Shown one piece after another: positions 42,364-54,309 of a stretch of 64,000 nucleotides of DNA (positions within the stretch are counted from its first letter, which is position 1; every line of letters begins with the position of its first letter). The notes beneath the pieces are model-generated. The model worked only from the letters and a program-made list of their open reading frames with translations, did not search any database and was not told the DNA's origin. Source of the stretch: Vanessa cardui (lineage: Eukaryota > Arthropoda > Insecta > Lepidoptera > Nymphalidae); NCBI RefSeq assembly GCF_905220365.1, contig NC_061141.1, positions 6,517,501 to 6,581,500 on the forward strand. The letters are read 5' to 3'. The position numbers and the translations under genes were made by a program.

Positions 42364-44690
42364 TCAGAACAAACCACATCAGCGAAGCCTACGATAGAAA
42401 ATATTAATTCCTCAACTAGTTCTCCTCCGATAGTTTCGTGCTTGTCGACAGGAAGGGTGTCAAAGCCAAGACAGGTTTTATTAGCCACAGCGCTAATCAA
42501 AGTCGAGTCGAAGAATGGCGAATATCATTCCGTCCGTGCCTTACTTGATCAGGGCTCCCAAGCTTGTTTTATAACCAAAGCAGCAGTTCAATTTCTTAGT
42601 CTAAAAAAGACACCTATACAAGGAGTTATATCAGGACTTGGTGAAAATAGTTCAACCATTGCTAGGTCTATGGTACAATTAAATATAAGATCAAGAGTGA
42701 ATTTCGACTTCGTGTTTATGATGAAGGCATACGTGTTAAACAAAATAACATCCTACTTACCTGAACGTAGCGTCAACACTAACGTAAATTGGCTAAGTGT
42801 CACAAACCTGTGTCTTGCAGATCCAGAATTCCACACTTCCAATAAAATTGATATTTTATTAGGTGCTGACGTTTACAGCCACATCATTACTGAGGGGATA
42901 ATAAAAAATCCTGCCTGCAATTTAATCGCCCAAAATACTACCTTAGGATGGGTCATCTCGGGTGTTGTGGATAACGAAGAAAAAGAGAGGTCAAAGGTTG
43001 TCAATGTATTACATGCTCAGGTAGATAAAGAAAATGATATTTTAAAAAGATTTTGGGAATTAGAAGAACAAACTAGTACAAAGCAAATACTTACACCGGA
43101 AGAGAAAGCATGTTCTATAGTCTAAGACTAACTAGAAGAGATGAAAGTGGGAGATATATTGTTAGGTTACCTTTTCGTGAAGAGAATACACTATGCATGT
43201 ATGGAAATTCACGAGATGTAGCTGAAAAAAGATTTAAGTCATTAGAAAAAAGATTAGGAAATAATAAAGAACTAAAAGAAAAGTACGTAGAGGTTATACA
43301 AGAATATTTATCATTAGGACACATGAGACCAATAGCAAAAGATGATATGAAGAAAGATAAAGCTTTTTACTTACCTCATCACGCGGTTGTACGCGACAGT
43401 AAAACTACTACAAAAGTTCGAGTAGTTTTTAATGCATCTCAGAAGAACAGTAACGGAGTTTCTTTAAATGATAATCTTATGGTAGGGCCGAAATTGCAAG
43501 CTGACTTAAGGCACACCATATTAAGATGGCGATTGTATCCCATAGCACTGGTAGCAGATATAATTAAAATGTATCGTCAAGTCCAAATTGCTGAAGGAGA
43601 TGCAATGTTTCAACGCATACTTTGGCGTGATTGTCCGGAAAAAGAAATTGTTGACTATGAACTAACGACAGTCACCTTTGGTACAGCTTCTGCACCTTAT
43701 CAAGCCGTTCGGACGTTACACCAAGTTGCTTTTGATGAAGGAGACAACTATGCACTTGCAAAAGATAAAGTACTCAATTGTTTCTATATGGATGGTCTTA
43801 TGACAGGGTGTTACGAAGTGGATCAAGGATTAGAAATATATACACAAATAACAGAATTATTAGGTAAAGGTGGATTTAAATTGCAAAAATGGAATTCTAA
43901 TAATCAGGAATTAATAAAAGAAATTAAGGAAATGGAGAATGAGAAAGATCAAGGACAATTATATATAAATAGAACAAACAAGGACATAATTTATATGGAC
44001 AACATAGACAAGGTTAAAGAAATATCAAACGAAGAAGTAAAAGAAGTAGAAATCAAGATAGATAGTACAATAAAAATATTAGGACTTACCTGGAACCGCA
44101 GGCAAGACACCTTCCAGTACTTAGTTAATCTCCCGCCGCTGACGACTGCACCTGCAACTAAAAGATCAATTATTTCAAATATAGCACGGCTATTTGATCC
44201 TTTGGGTTGGATAGCCCCAAGTATAGTACTAGCAAAGGTATTCATACAAAAGTTATGACTTACCGGCGTTAGTTCGGATGAAGAACTAAACGTGGAGTTA
44301 GTGAAGGAGTGGATTGACTATCGAGAGCAACTGTCACTACTTACCGACGTACGCATACCTCTTTGGATAGGCACTACATTGAATCAGAAGCTGGAACTGC
44401 ATGGATTTAGTGATGCTTCGAAGAATGCTTACTCAGCCGTGATTTATTTGAGGACCATTGACCTTGAAGGTTAAATACACGTGACACCTATTGTTGCAAA
44501 AATCAGAGTAGCTCCTGTAAAACAAATTAGTATTCCACGGCTAGAGTTGTGTGGAGCAGTTCTTCTGTTACAACTTTTGATCGAAACAGCTAATATCTTG
44601 AGTATTCCCAAAGATCAAATTAAAAGCATGGACCTATTCCACAATTGTACTAGCCTGGATAAACGACCACCCAAGTAGATGGAAAACGTT
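42364..44690 (+). pseudogene. BEL-2 protease, reverse transcriptase and RNase H
   Basis: The protease shows ALLDQGSQACFIT (about 42538-42577), the usual BEL/Pao DxG form, and IDILLGADVY. A frameshift at about 43110-43125 leads into RT: VRVVFNASQKN, LVADIIKMYRQVQI (first aspartate kept), TVTFGTASAPY, then CFYMDGLMTG (43780-43809). The family has YxDD there, so the second active-site aspartate is replaced by glycine. After TGA near 44257, LHGFSDASKNAYSAVIYL marks RNase H with further stops (44472). AWINDHPSRWKTFV can be read from about 44650 in another frame. Confidence 0.88.
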
Positions 44691-46412
44691 TGTAGCTAAT
44701 CGAACATCTGAAATACTAACGAACATGAAAGCATCTCAATGGTTTCATGTTTCGACAAAGGACAACCCCGCAGACTGTGGATCTAGGGGAATACCGCCGA
44801 AATCACTTCTCATTTATGGTTTTCAGGACCATCATTCCTGAAAAAGGACAATATATCCTATAACAGACCAAATAATTTAGACAAATTAAACTTGGATTTA
44901 GAAGAGTGCGTTAAATCTTATGTAACGGTTGTTCTAAATAATTCAATTTTCGAAAGGTATACTACATTAAAAAGGTTAATGAAAGTTGTTGCATATTGTC
45001 GAAGATTCCTGAAAAATAACAAAATATATCGTGGAATGTATTTACAAAAGGTAGAATTAGATGCTGAGCTGGAATGTTGTATAAGACAAACACAAAAGGA
45101 AATATTTACAAAGGAATATACACAATTACAGGATGAAGTCACTTTGTCCTTACCTTGATAATAAAGGAATAATAAGAGTTAGAGGCAGATTGGAGAAAGC
45201 TCAGTTGAGTGAACAGATCAAACATCCGATTGTACTACCACGCTGTAGTCCAGTGACTCGACTTATAATAGTAGATGCTCATGTCAAAACGCTGCACGGA
45301 GGTCTTCAGTTGATGATAAGTTTTTTGAGGACAGCCTACTGGATAATAGGAATTAGAAACTTAGCCAAACACCACATATACAAGTGTGTTAAGTGTGCTA
45401 AGCAAAGAGCAAATATAAATAATCAATTTATGGGTTCATTACTGTCCGTTAGATGTACTCCAGCTCGTCCATTTTTACATAGTGGTGTAGATTACGCGGG
45501 ATCCATAAATCTTAGAACAACGAAGGGTCGTGGGCACCGTTCGTACAAAGGCTATATATGTCTATTTATATGCATGGTTACTCGTGCTTTACATTTAGAA
45601 GTAGTCAGTGACATGAACACGCAGGCATTTTTGGCAGCTTTAAGACGTTTCGTGTCTAGACGAGGTCACTGTGCTAAGTTGTGGAGCGATAACGGTACCA
45701 CTTTTGACGGTGCCGCAAGAGAGTTACAGGAATTAGTATCAATTCAACCATCTATAGCAGAGCATTTAGAATCGAATAGTACGGAGTGACACTTCATTCC
45801 CTTCATTCTCCGCACAGTCCCAATTTCGGCGGACTGTGGGAAGCAGGGGTGAAATCAATAAAATTTTACTTAAAAAGAGTCATAGGTGACTCGACCCTTA
45901 CATTCGAGGAAATGACCACGCTTCTGACCCAAGTGGAAACTTGTTTGAATTCGCGACCCATGAGTGTCATTCATGTCGCTAATCCTGGTGAAGCATTACC
46001 TTTAACACCTGGACATTTCCTAATTGGCGAACCGTTACTGAATGTACCCGATAATCAATTTGAAAGTTCAAGGTTGAACCACTTATCGCGTTGGCAATTT
46101 GTTCAGAGAATGGTTCAATCGTTTTGGAAACGTTGGTCAAACGAATACCTGTCTAATTTGATGAACCGGTATAAATGGTCTTGTCAAGTTCCTGAACCAT
46201 CAGTTGGTGACATAGTTCTGATAAAGGAAGATAATTTACCTCCAAGCCGTTGGTTGTTAGGTCGTATATTACAAAAACATCCTGGTAGTGATAATATTAC
46301 CCGTGTAGTCACAGTACGCACTAAGTCCAATACAATTAAAGACCAACGTCTAAAATTTTCATTTTACCAATTACCGAACAAAAGAATGTTTAATTTTTGT
46401 TTGGGTGATTAG
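44691..46412 (+). pseudogene. BEL-2 integrase
   Basis: The N part includes FHVSTKDNPADCGSRGI (44740-44793). The zinc-binding integrase domain contains HGGLQLMISFLRTAYWI and CVKCAKQRA (45294-45410). The catalytic core has FLHSGVDYAGSI (first aspartate, 45473-45508) and KLWSDNGTTFDGA (second aspartate, about 45678-45716). After a stop at 45787-45789, SPNFGGLWEAGVKSIKF (45811-45860) carries the glutamate. The C-terminal DUF5641-like segment includes SRWQFVQRMVQSFWKRW and PSVGDIVLIKEDNLPPSRWLLGRI (46085-46270). Ends at TAG 46410-46412. Only a few breaks. Confidence 0.9.
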
Positions 46413-46767
46413 ATCATATTATATTCATGTGTTTTAGTTCAACTTTTGTATTATTATTGTTATGTTTTTCATTATTGTTAGGACAAATGTAATTGTATTA
46501 GATAGGGGAACCAAATAATAGTTACTATTGCTAAATGTTATTACTTTAAATGTACCTAGCTTAAGTATAGTTTTATTTTATGTTTTATTGTTATTTAATT
46601 TAAGGTACATAGTATTTTTAAGTTATTATTGTTCAGTTTTAAGTTTAGTTCAAACCAGTATATTATTGTATTCAACAAAATATTTTATCTGGTTTCTTAT
46701 TATATGTGTACAACTTTTAAGTAAACTCGGAAGGACGTTCCTTCAGTAACGTCCTTGGTAGGCGGTA

Positions 46768-46999
46768 TGTTCAAGATCAAATGACATTATGCCAAATAAT
46801 CATTTAGTTTATTATTTGGTCAATAGATGGCGTTAGATGTATTTTACATGGCGCTATAGAAATTTTTTTTCTAAAGTACAATACAATTTTTATAATTTCA
46901 TAAAGTGAGATCAATTACACTATCTGACCAGCAGTACATACTCGGTGGTTTTATGATGAAGTCTCACAGTACCAATACTACCGGGTAACAGCCCTAACA
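46768..46999 (+). repeat. BEL-2 3' LTR
   Basis: 232 bp from TGTTCAAGATC to AGCCCTAACA, preceded by the purine-rich GGTAGGCGGTA and followed by CCTTT. Confidence 0.93.
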
Positions 47000-47207
47000 C
47001 CTTTTATGATAGATTGTTTTTGTAAATTAAAGTTCATTGTTTTTTAGAGGTTAGACTATTTGTTTTCTTTTTTTTCTTTTTATGATTCCTACTTCTGGTT
47101 CTAAAAATATCAATATTAAAGCAAGTTAGCAGTATTAATATTTATATTAATAATAATACTATTGATGTTAATAATATTAATAGCATTAATATAATTCATA
47201 CTTAAAT

Positions 47208-48280
47208 ATGTCTACGTATCGCATTAGTGACACCACAAAACACCGAAGTATATTTTTAAAGAAGGAAGGTGTCTCCGTAACAGATATTTCAAATGAACTG
47301 GGAATATCCGTAAGTGTCGTATTATGAGTTACATATCGAATTAATAGCATCTCTTAAGATTCTTCTTCTTTCTTTTATTTAGAAAAACACCGTATACCGT
47401 GGGCTACAGAGATGGGAAAGTGATGGTGTATTGCAAAACCATGTTTCATTTGGTCGTCCACGTCAAACAAGTGCAAATCAAGACAGAAATATAGTGCAGC
47501 GTGCTATTACTAATCGTTTTATAAACTCCAGGAGCATGTCTGAGGAATTTGGCAGGTCACAGAGCACAATAAGACGACGCCTTCGAGAACATGGGTTACG
47601 ACGATGGCGATCCCGCTAAAAAGCCTATATTAACACCAAGGCTTAAAGCGCAGCGTTTACAATTTGCACAAAATTATTTAAATTTCAATTTTAATAATGT
47701 GATCTTTGTAGATGAAAAAGTTTTTTGTTCGTCTGCCCAAGGACGCTTATCTCTATACCGAACGTCGAATACAAGATACGATGAAAGAAATGTCCTCCCT
47801 AATAATCGCAGCGGTCGAATCACTTTAGGATTTTGGGGATGGATGAACCAAAACGGACCAGGAGAGCTAGTAGGGGTGGGAGGAAGAATGAATGGCCCCC
47901 GATACAAAGACATTCTCAAAAACGTTTTGCTCCCAACAGCCAAGATTTTTTTTCCTCATGAAAGGATTAAGTTTGTCCAAGATAACAGATCCGTGCATAA
48001 CTCCAGAATTGTTCAAAATTACTTGGAAGGTAATATGGACCTGGAGTTAATTTTGATGCCGCCTCATAGTCCCGACCTAAACCCAATCGAAAATTTGTGG
48101 AACAAAATGGTTCAGGTATGGGATAGTACGCGAGCAAGAACGGCCGCAAATTTAAGGATTCACGTCGAACAAGTTTGGGAGTCCATGAGAGGAGACAATT
48201 TTTGTTACAATGCAGTCCAATCAATGCGAAGACGTCTTTCTGACGTAATTCTAGCAGACGGTAGCTATACACGATTTTAG
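47208..48280 (+). pseudogene. Tc1-like transposase gene, one intron and one frameshift
   Basis: Exon 1 (47208-47309, 34 codons) has an HTH start, SIFLKKEGVSVTDISNELGIS, with donor GTAAGT at 47310. After a 73-bp intron, exon 2 (from 47383) continues in phase: KNTVYRGLQRW, then GRPRQTSANQDRNIVQRAI and a second HTH (SMSEEFGRSQSTIRRRLREHG). A small insertion near 47600 shifts the frame. The catalytic core is open from 47610 to 48280: IFVDEKVFCSS, KFVQDNRSVHNS and PPHSPDLNPIENLW, with 35 residues between the second aspartate and the glutamate. All three catalytic acids remain. One frameshift makes it a pseudogene as read. Terminal inverted repeats were not found. Confidence 0.87.
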
Positions 48281-49107
48281 TTAAACAAATAAAAATAATT
48301 AGAGCCAAAAATATTTGTTTTTTTTTACACCCAACAAAAGTTTTTAGTGTTATGTGCGTTCGAAAGTAATTTGATCGAAAGTTCTCATTTTGTCGTTAGT
48401 ATGGAATATATTCATTTTCATTAGATACACAAGTAAAATTAAATACTTGTTTTAGTATAAAAAATCATATTTTTTTTGCATGAACATGATATAGAATAAC
48501 AGATAAGCTCTCTTGCCCTATGAGATATAAATACTAATTCTCATTAATTAATGGGGTTTACATCTGTTTTCAGTAAACAGTTTATTATGATGTATAAAGT
48601 GCCCCCTGAAAATTTTACTCATATAAATTTGGCTGTTTTGCGAATAAAGTATCGTAAACGACTGTGCACGATTTTTAAAAACAAGACATATCTATGACCT
48701 CGTGCTGAAAATGAAAATGAAATATTTTGAGGTTAAAAAATAAAATGATCAAGTTCGATAACTCCGCGCCGGGGGCGCGGTATTATCAGTCGAGGGCGCG
48801 AAATTGTAAACTATGAAAAGTACGTTTTATTTACATTAACTTCTATTTACCTCGAAAAAAGAGTTTGAACTTATTTGAATCTGTTTGTGGTATTTTGTAT
48901 ACGAATATGTATGTATGTATACGAAAATACCGATTTTGATTAAATTTGATTCATTTATTGAGTATAACAGAAACAGTTGTGTGTGGCATCGATTTTTGTG
49001 ATTATTATGACTTACCGTTTTATGAAAATAACAATAATATAATAAATACATATAATCCCTACTTACAAATTAGGATAATATAGCTTTATGTATTATTTCG
49101 GTTTTAG
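48281..49107. other. No gene; probable 5' region of pogo-2
   Basis: AT-rich. Near 48765-48815 the words GGGGGCGCGGTATTATCAGTCGAGGGCGCG resemble GGTATTATC and GGGCACGATATTATC words at the far side (51436-51475 and 51659-51670), as expected for subterminal repeats of the pogo-2 element. A clear left inverted end was not found. Confidence 0.4.
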
Positions 49108-51157
49108 ATGGACCAATCTGTGCCAAAGAAAAAGAAGAAGTTATGGAATCCCGAAAATTGGAAGGCTGCCCTTGAGGCTATACGAAACGGGAGCAAAATA
49201 AAGGCAGCTGCTAGAAACTTTAGTATCCCCGAATCTACGATTAGGGATCGACTTAAATTGGGAGAAAATTATGATCTCCCCATGGGGAGAAAGGCCACAT
49301 TTACACAAGAAGAAGAGAAAGAAATGGTCTCATTTATTACTCTAATGGCAAAGAAATTTTATGGGATAACTCAGCAACAGTTGCGTAAATTGGCATATGA
49401 CTTTGCTGTTGCAAAAAACATTAAAAATATTTTTTCGTCAGAGAAGAAGATGGCGGGAAAATGTTGGGTGTATTCCTTTTTGAAAAGAAATCCCGGAATT
49501 TCTTTGAGGCTTCCCGAGCCAACAAATATAAACAGGGTTTTGGGCTTTAACAAATCCGAAATAGCTATTTTTTTCACTAACTTAGAGACACTTATGACAA
49601 AGCATAATTTTCCAGCCAATCGAATCTTTAATGTTAATGAGACAGGCATTAGCAACGTTCAAAAACCAGGTAAAATTTATGCTCCAACAGGACTAAAGCA
49701 AGTCGGAAAGGCTACAAGTGCAGAACGTGGCCAGAACGTTACAGTTATATGTGCATTTAGCGCCACAGGGATATATGTTTCGCCGATGTTTATTTATCCA
49801 CGACAAAGAATTAAACCTTCCCTAAAAATTGGGGGTCCACGAGGCGCAATCTATGAATGCTCTAAATGTGGGTGGATAAATGAAGATCTTTTCACGAAAT
49901 GGTTGCATAATTTTGCTACAAATATTGGTGCTCATAAGCAAAATCCGGCGCTCCTTATTCTAGACAATCATTGCAGTCATCAATCGCTCAACGCATATGA
50001 ATTTTGTCACGAAAATGGAATCCATCTCTTATCTCTGCCTCCTCATACATCGCATAAGATGCAACCACTCGATGTAACATTTTATGGGCCATTAAAATCA
50101 GCATATTCTCGAGAGTGTGACTTATTTATGAAAATGCATCCATTTGAAAAAATTACACATGATCATTTAGCTTCAATATTTAATAAAGCTTATACTCGAG
50201 TGCCTACGATGGAGAAGGCTGTCAAGGGATTTGAGGTGACTGGGATATATCCATTGAATCCTCATATTTTCGATGACGAAGATATTTTAACTGCTGATCC
50301 TATCATTAAAGAAGTATCCACGGAAGTAAGGCAATCAGTTGTCGAAAATGAGTTTTTAGAACCGGCAATTGGACATGACGAATCCACTCGAAGTCTGTCA
50401 TCGTCACCATCAATTTTAGACCCGTCCAATGAAATTAGATCTCGTACTCCCCAGGGACAAATCGACCAGAATACTGTTGACGTTTTTGCTAAAGAGACAG
50501 CATCGGGCATACCATTTAACAGCAATAGAAATAAAGACACGCCTTCCGCTGCTTTAAATGAAGTAATCAGTAAAGATATCGCTGAGCCGAGCACTTCATG
50601 ACGTATTTTAGAAGATTTGAGTCCTATACCACAAAAGACAATAAAAATACAGAGACGTGTAAAAAAACAGTATTCTATTATTCTCACATCAACTCCATTA
50701 AAGGAGCAGTTAGAGGAAAAAGAACGAAAGCGACAAATGAAGATAGCAAAAGAAAATAACAGTGAACAAAGTTAAAGAAAAGAAACAAACTAAAGGAAAG
50801 TCTGTCAAGAGAAGAGTTTTGAACGGTAGTGAAATTAGTGAGGATAAAGATAATAATATGAAAAGCGATAAGAAAAAGGTCAGGCGAGGAAAACCGAAAG
50901 GCAAAGGAAAGTCTAACGATAAGAAAATGATTGACAGCAGCAGTGAAGATAGCATGGATGATGTGCCGCTAACTCAGCTATGCGATGATGACGAAGATGA
51001 CGATATAGAAAATCGGGATATTTGCACCGTATGTCAAGAGTTTGGTCGAAATAGGGAAATCTGGTTCCGTTGTTGTAGATGCGCTAATTGGATACATAAG
51101 GAATGTAGCGGAAAAGATTCTGCCAATAATTTTATATGTGATTTTTGCTGTGATTAA
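49108..51157 (+). pseudogene. pogo/Tigger transposase with PHD-like finger (pogo-2)
   Basis: The first 497 codons (49108-50601) are uninterrupted. They have an N-terminal HTH_psq (WKAALEAIRNGSKIKAAARNFSIPESTIRDRL), a Tc5-type HTH (CWVYSFLKRNPGISL), and a DDE_1 core with LLILDNHCSHQS (second aspartate) and KMQPLDVTFYGPLK (third). The first motif reads FNVNETGI at residue 177, where NVDETG is usual, so the first catalytic aspartate has become asparagine (codon AAT at 49636-49638). A TGA at 50599-50601 and a frame change near 50765 precede a lysine-rich linker. The C-terminal finger runs from about 51023 to 51157: CTVCQEFG, WFRCCRCANWIHKECSG and FICDFCCD, fitting a PHD finger. The right element end may be near 51690 (ACTCTCCCC before TA). 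Confidence 0.88.
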
Positions 51158-51639
51158 TTAACTTGCTGTAAAATGTTTAATTGATGTGAGGTATTTTTGA
51201 GACTGACTAGACTATAAATAATTCAAAGACTATGTAAGACTTCTAGTTATAAAAAAAGATTTACGTTTTGTTGTCATAAATTATAAGTTTTTGTTAATAC
51301 TTATTGTGTGATGAGTCTTTATATGCTTACTGATTTAATCCCTAGAAAAAGATTTGAGTCTCCCTATTTTCCACAAGAAAAATACTTGTTTTTTTATTAT
51401 TACTTTTGTTATCTACCAACTAGTCTGCAATTAATGTGGGCACGATTTTATCAAACCTGGGCACGATATTATCAGACCAGTTTGACAATACCGCGCTTTT
51501 AGCTATTTTCGTAAATTGAAGATAATTATTTTTTGTTTGAATTTTGTAAGCTCTTGTTAAACAGTATGCGTACCTAAATAAATGTCCTAAAAATTACAAA
51601 ATTTTGTTTGTTTTAATATCAAACAGTTTCCTAATTATA
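51158..51639. other. 3' region of pogo-2, no gene
   Basis: AT-rich; contains the paired words GGGCACGATTTTATC and GGGCACGATATTATC (51438-51475). Confidence 0.45.
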
Positions 51640-51689
51640 GGTGAAATTCCTTAGGGGCTCGGTATTATCCAACTCTCCCCTAATATCGG

Positions 51690-53358
51690 CATTACATTAC
51701 ATACAGCTTTACAAATACTATTTTGCTGACTCCCATTCTTGTGGCCCAAAAGGAAAACCAACACTAGAAAATGGCAAAGCCTGTGTTATAGAATGCGACA
51801 ACTTACAAGAACTGTGCCGCATCTGTAAAAGATGCCTCGGATCCCGTAATATCGCGTACATTCTTACACGCGTAGACGTCCATTTGAGGGAAAATATTAT
51901 CACTCGTCAGGGTGTTCAAGTACAGCAACAGGAAGATGCCATCATGATGAGTGCATCAGGATGTACAAGTACAACAACCGCTTTCGAATCTGAGATCTGA
52001 AACTATACCTATACATACATCTGTAATGTTGCCTATTGATAGAGTCCAACCTGATGTTGAAGATGAGCTAAAGGTATCTTAAAATGTAAACGAAATCAGG
52101 AGAAAGACGAATAATAGTATTGTGAATGAAGCTTATGAGTTAAAAGCAGAAGAGTTCGCATGGTATCAGCTTTTCCCGTATGGTAAAAATGGTTTGAAAA
52201 ACAACGACCCGTAAATATAAGGATTTGGATTACTATCAATTTCGTTTATTAGGTGCTGATGTTAGAGTTCAGCGCAACGACTACCTATTCTATGCTCTAT
52301 CAATGTTTGAGTACTATCGAGTTAAATCAACCATTGCAGCTTGTGCTAGAAAAGTTGAAGGTGAAAACGGCAATCGAATAGAAGACCTGCACTTATATTT
52401 AAAAAATCTAAGAGGTTCCGCTGCTTATTGGCGTAGTGCTCTTAGTGATCTTATAGCACAAATCAGATGTTTAGGACCTCCCACTTATTTTGTTACATTG
52501 AGCTGCAATGATCTTCACTGGAAGGATATGAAAAGAGGTCTCCTTGTTAGTGATGGTAAACAGCACATTGACCCAGATGACATAGATATTCAGGAAACTC
52601 AGAGACTCATCGAGATGTATCCAGTTGTTGTGAGTAGACATTTTATTGTTCGTGTTAATGCGCTAATGCAGTTTCTTAAAACTGATACTGAAATATTTGG
52701 CGGTAAAGTTAGAGATCATTGGTGGCGAATCGTGCAGAACAGAGGAAGTCCTCATTTTCATATGGTTGTTTGGATCGAAGATCACCCGTCTGTTGCGACG
52801 CCTGGAGGAATAGCTCGCATTGATTCAGTCTGTAGTACTGCCATTCCTTTAGAAACTTCAGGACTATATGAATTAGTTAAAAATTGTCAAATACATCGAC
52901 ACACTAGTACGTGCACGAAAAATAATTCTGTTTGTCGTTTCAACTTTCCACGCTCGGAATGCTTAGAGACACATGTTATTGATATTTCATCTAACGAATT
53001 CATCTACAACGGTGGTCGCATTTGTGTTCTGAAAAGAAAAAGTGAAGATGGTTGGGTTATAATTACAGTCCTGCTTTGCTAAAAATGAGGAAAGCCAATA
53101 TGGATATACAACCGTGTGGTACAAATGAGTCGATTGCGTATTACATCGCTAAATACGTGTCAAAATCAGAACCTACAAACCTAGATGGTGAAGTATCTCG
53201 AGCTCTTCAACAAATTAGGAGAGAAGAAACTGACGTCTCGCGTAAGCTGTTTAAAATATGAATGCGCATATTAAGAGAACGTCAAGTTTCAGCCTGCGAA
53301 TGCGTATTCAGGCTATGCCATTTGAGTATACGTGACAGCTCGAGAAAAACAATTTTTG
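51690..53358 (+). pseudogene. Helitron Rep (HUH) region, fragment
   Basis: Degenerate N-terminal reading (CDNLQELCRICKRCLGSRNIAY, 51800-51860; WYQLFPYGKNGLKN, 52163-52204) leads into an open frame (52225-53082). This contains DYYQFRLLGADVRVQRNDYLFYALSMFEYYR and the Helitron_like_N domain with LGPPTYFVTLSCNDLHW. The HUH motif is kept in RGSPHFHMVVWIED (52743-52783). After a frameshift near 53060, IAYYIAKYVSKSEP (53132-53173) carries the tyrosine pair expected of the Helitron replication initiator. Reading continues through SRKTIFVNTR to 53368 and resumes at 53638 after a SINE. Key HUH and Tyr residues are present, but stops, frameshifts and the missing helicase make it inactive. Confidence 0.87.
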
Positions 53359-53369
53359 TCAATACTCGT

Positions 53370-53628
53370 TTTTTTTTTCGTTTTTTTTTTATAAATAAAC
53401 AAATAAATATGTGACAACATCACATACATTACTCTGATCCCAATGTAAGTAGCTAAAGCACTTGTGTTATGGAAAATCAGAAGTAACGAAGGTACCACAA
53501 ACACCCAGACCCAAGACAACATAAAAACTTATGGTAATCTACATCAACTCGGCCGGGAATCGAACCCGGGACCTTGGAGTGGCGTACCCATGAAAACCGG
53601 TGTACACACCTCTCGACCACGGAGGTCG
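53370..53628 (-). mobile_element. tRNA-derived SINE
   Basis: On the minus strand the 259-bp element starts CGACCTCCGTGGTCGAGAGG. It has a Pol III A box (TGGTCGAGAGG, 53609-53619) and B box (GGTTCGATTCC, 53556-53566), then a tRNA-unrelated body and an A/T-rich tail (53370-53400 on the plus strand). The Helitron reading frame is interrupted exactly here. The flanks TCAATACTCGT (53359-53369) and TCAACTCGT (53629-53637) look like a target duplication with a 2-bp deletion. This is a recognised kind of lepidopteran SINE. Confidence 0.9.
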
Positions 53629-53637
53629 TCAACTCGT

Positions 53638-53811
53638 AAAGCGGAACAAAGGTATAAAGTGTTGAAGTGCAATGAAGCTGGTCAAGCAGCAGGATATTGT
53701 GCCAATATTTTCGAACGATATGAAAAGCGACCAGCCAAGCACCCCTACTATGATTTTAACAATATGTGTCTCATAGAAATTGTGATGTTATTTGAGCCAG
53801 CAAGAAAATAG
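53638..53811 (+). pseudogene. Helitron polyprotein continued after the SINE
   Basis: KAEQRYKVLKCNEAGQAAGYCANIFERYEKRPAKHP continues the frame left at 53368, as in intact Helitron polyproteins. It ends at TAG 53809-53811 after MLFEPARK. Confidence 0.82.
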
Positions 53812-53977
53812 TAAGTAATTTACTCACCGTCTGCGGGCCAACTGCCTAACGACGAATTAAACGATTGTTCTATCGCACATTAAGTCGATAATTTGTAGAC
53901 AATTGACGTGCCCCACGGTTTTATTTTAGTCTAGTCTATGCATATGTTTATAATTCCCACTACTGTATCTATTTTAT

Positions 53978-54145
53978 TATTTTTTGGTTTTTAGTACATT
54001 TATGTAACATTGCAATGTATGTTTAACATAAAACCGTTTAACTTAAAAAGTTTTTTTACCTATTTTTTGGTTTTTAGTACATTTATCTTAAACATTGCAA
54101 TGTATGTTCAACATAAAACCGTTTAACTAAAAAGTTTTTTTTACC
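53978..54145 (+). repeat. Two-copy tandem duplication (83 and 85 bp)
   Basis: Units 53978-54060 and 54061-54145 both begin TATTTTTTGGTTTTTAGTAC and end TTTTTTTACC, with few differences. Confidence 0.9.
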
Positions 54146-54309
54146 TATTTTTATTTTAAAGGGCAGTAATATCAAATTAAATAGTGTAGTAATTGTTGCT
54201 GTAACGTCAGGCCCATTTTTATATGGACGTTCGCCCGTCTCCTTTGCAGCGTGTTACTATTTTATTTTACAAAAAACGTTTTTCACCCTTTTTTCAACCC
54301 TTTCCCTTC
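54146..54309. other. Short non-coding spacer
   Basis: No feature recognised. Confidence 0.4.

Larger units (their letters stand above)
40449..46999 (+). mobile_element. BEL/Pao LTR retrotransposon, near full length (BEL-2)
   Basis: A 6551-bp element with LTRs at 40449-40572 and 46768-46999, both starting TGTTCAAGATCAAATGACAT and ending AGCCCTAACA. It is flanked by the 5-bp target duplication CCTTT (40444-40448, 47000-47004). A TGG-type primer site follows the 5' LTR. The internal region reads Gag, protease, RT, RNase H and integrase in BEL/Pao order. Several stops and frameshifts and an RT active-site change show it is dead. Confidence 0.95.

Noticed and set aside
48750..51695. Exact ends for the pogo-2 element
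   Set aside because: A plausible right end exists near 51690 but no matching inverted sequence with TA was found upstream, so no element limits are claimed.
53530..53628. A functional tRNA gene on the minus strand
   Set aside because: Pol III boxes are present, but the sequence continues into a SINE body with an A/T-rich tail and a target duplication.
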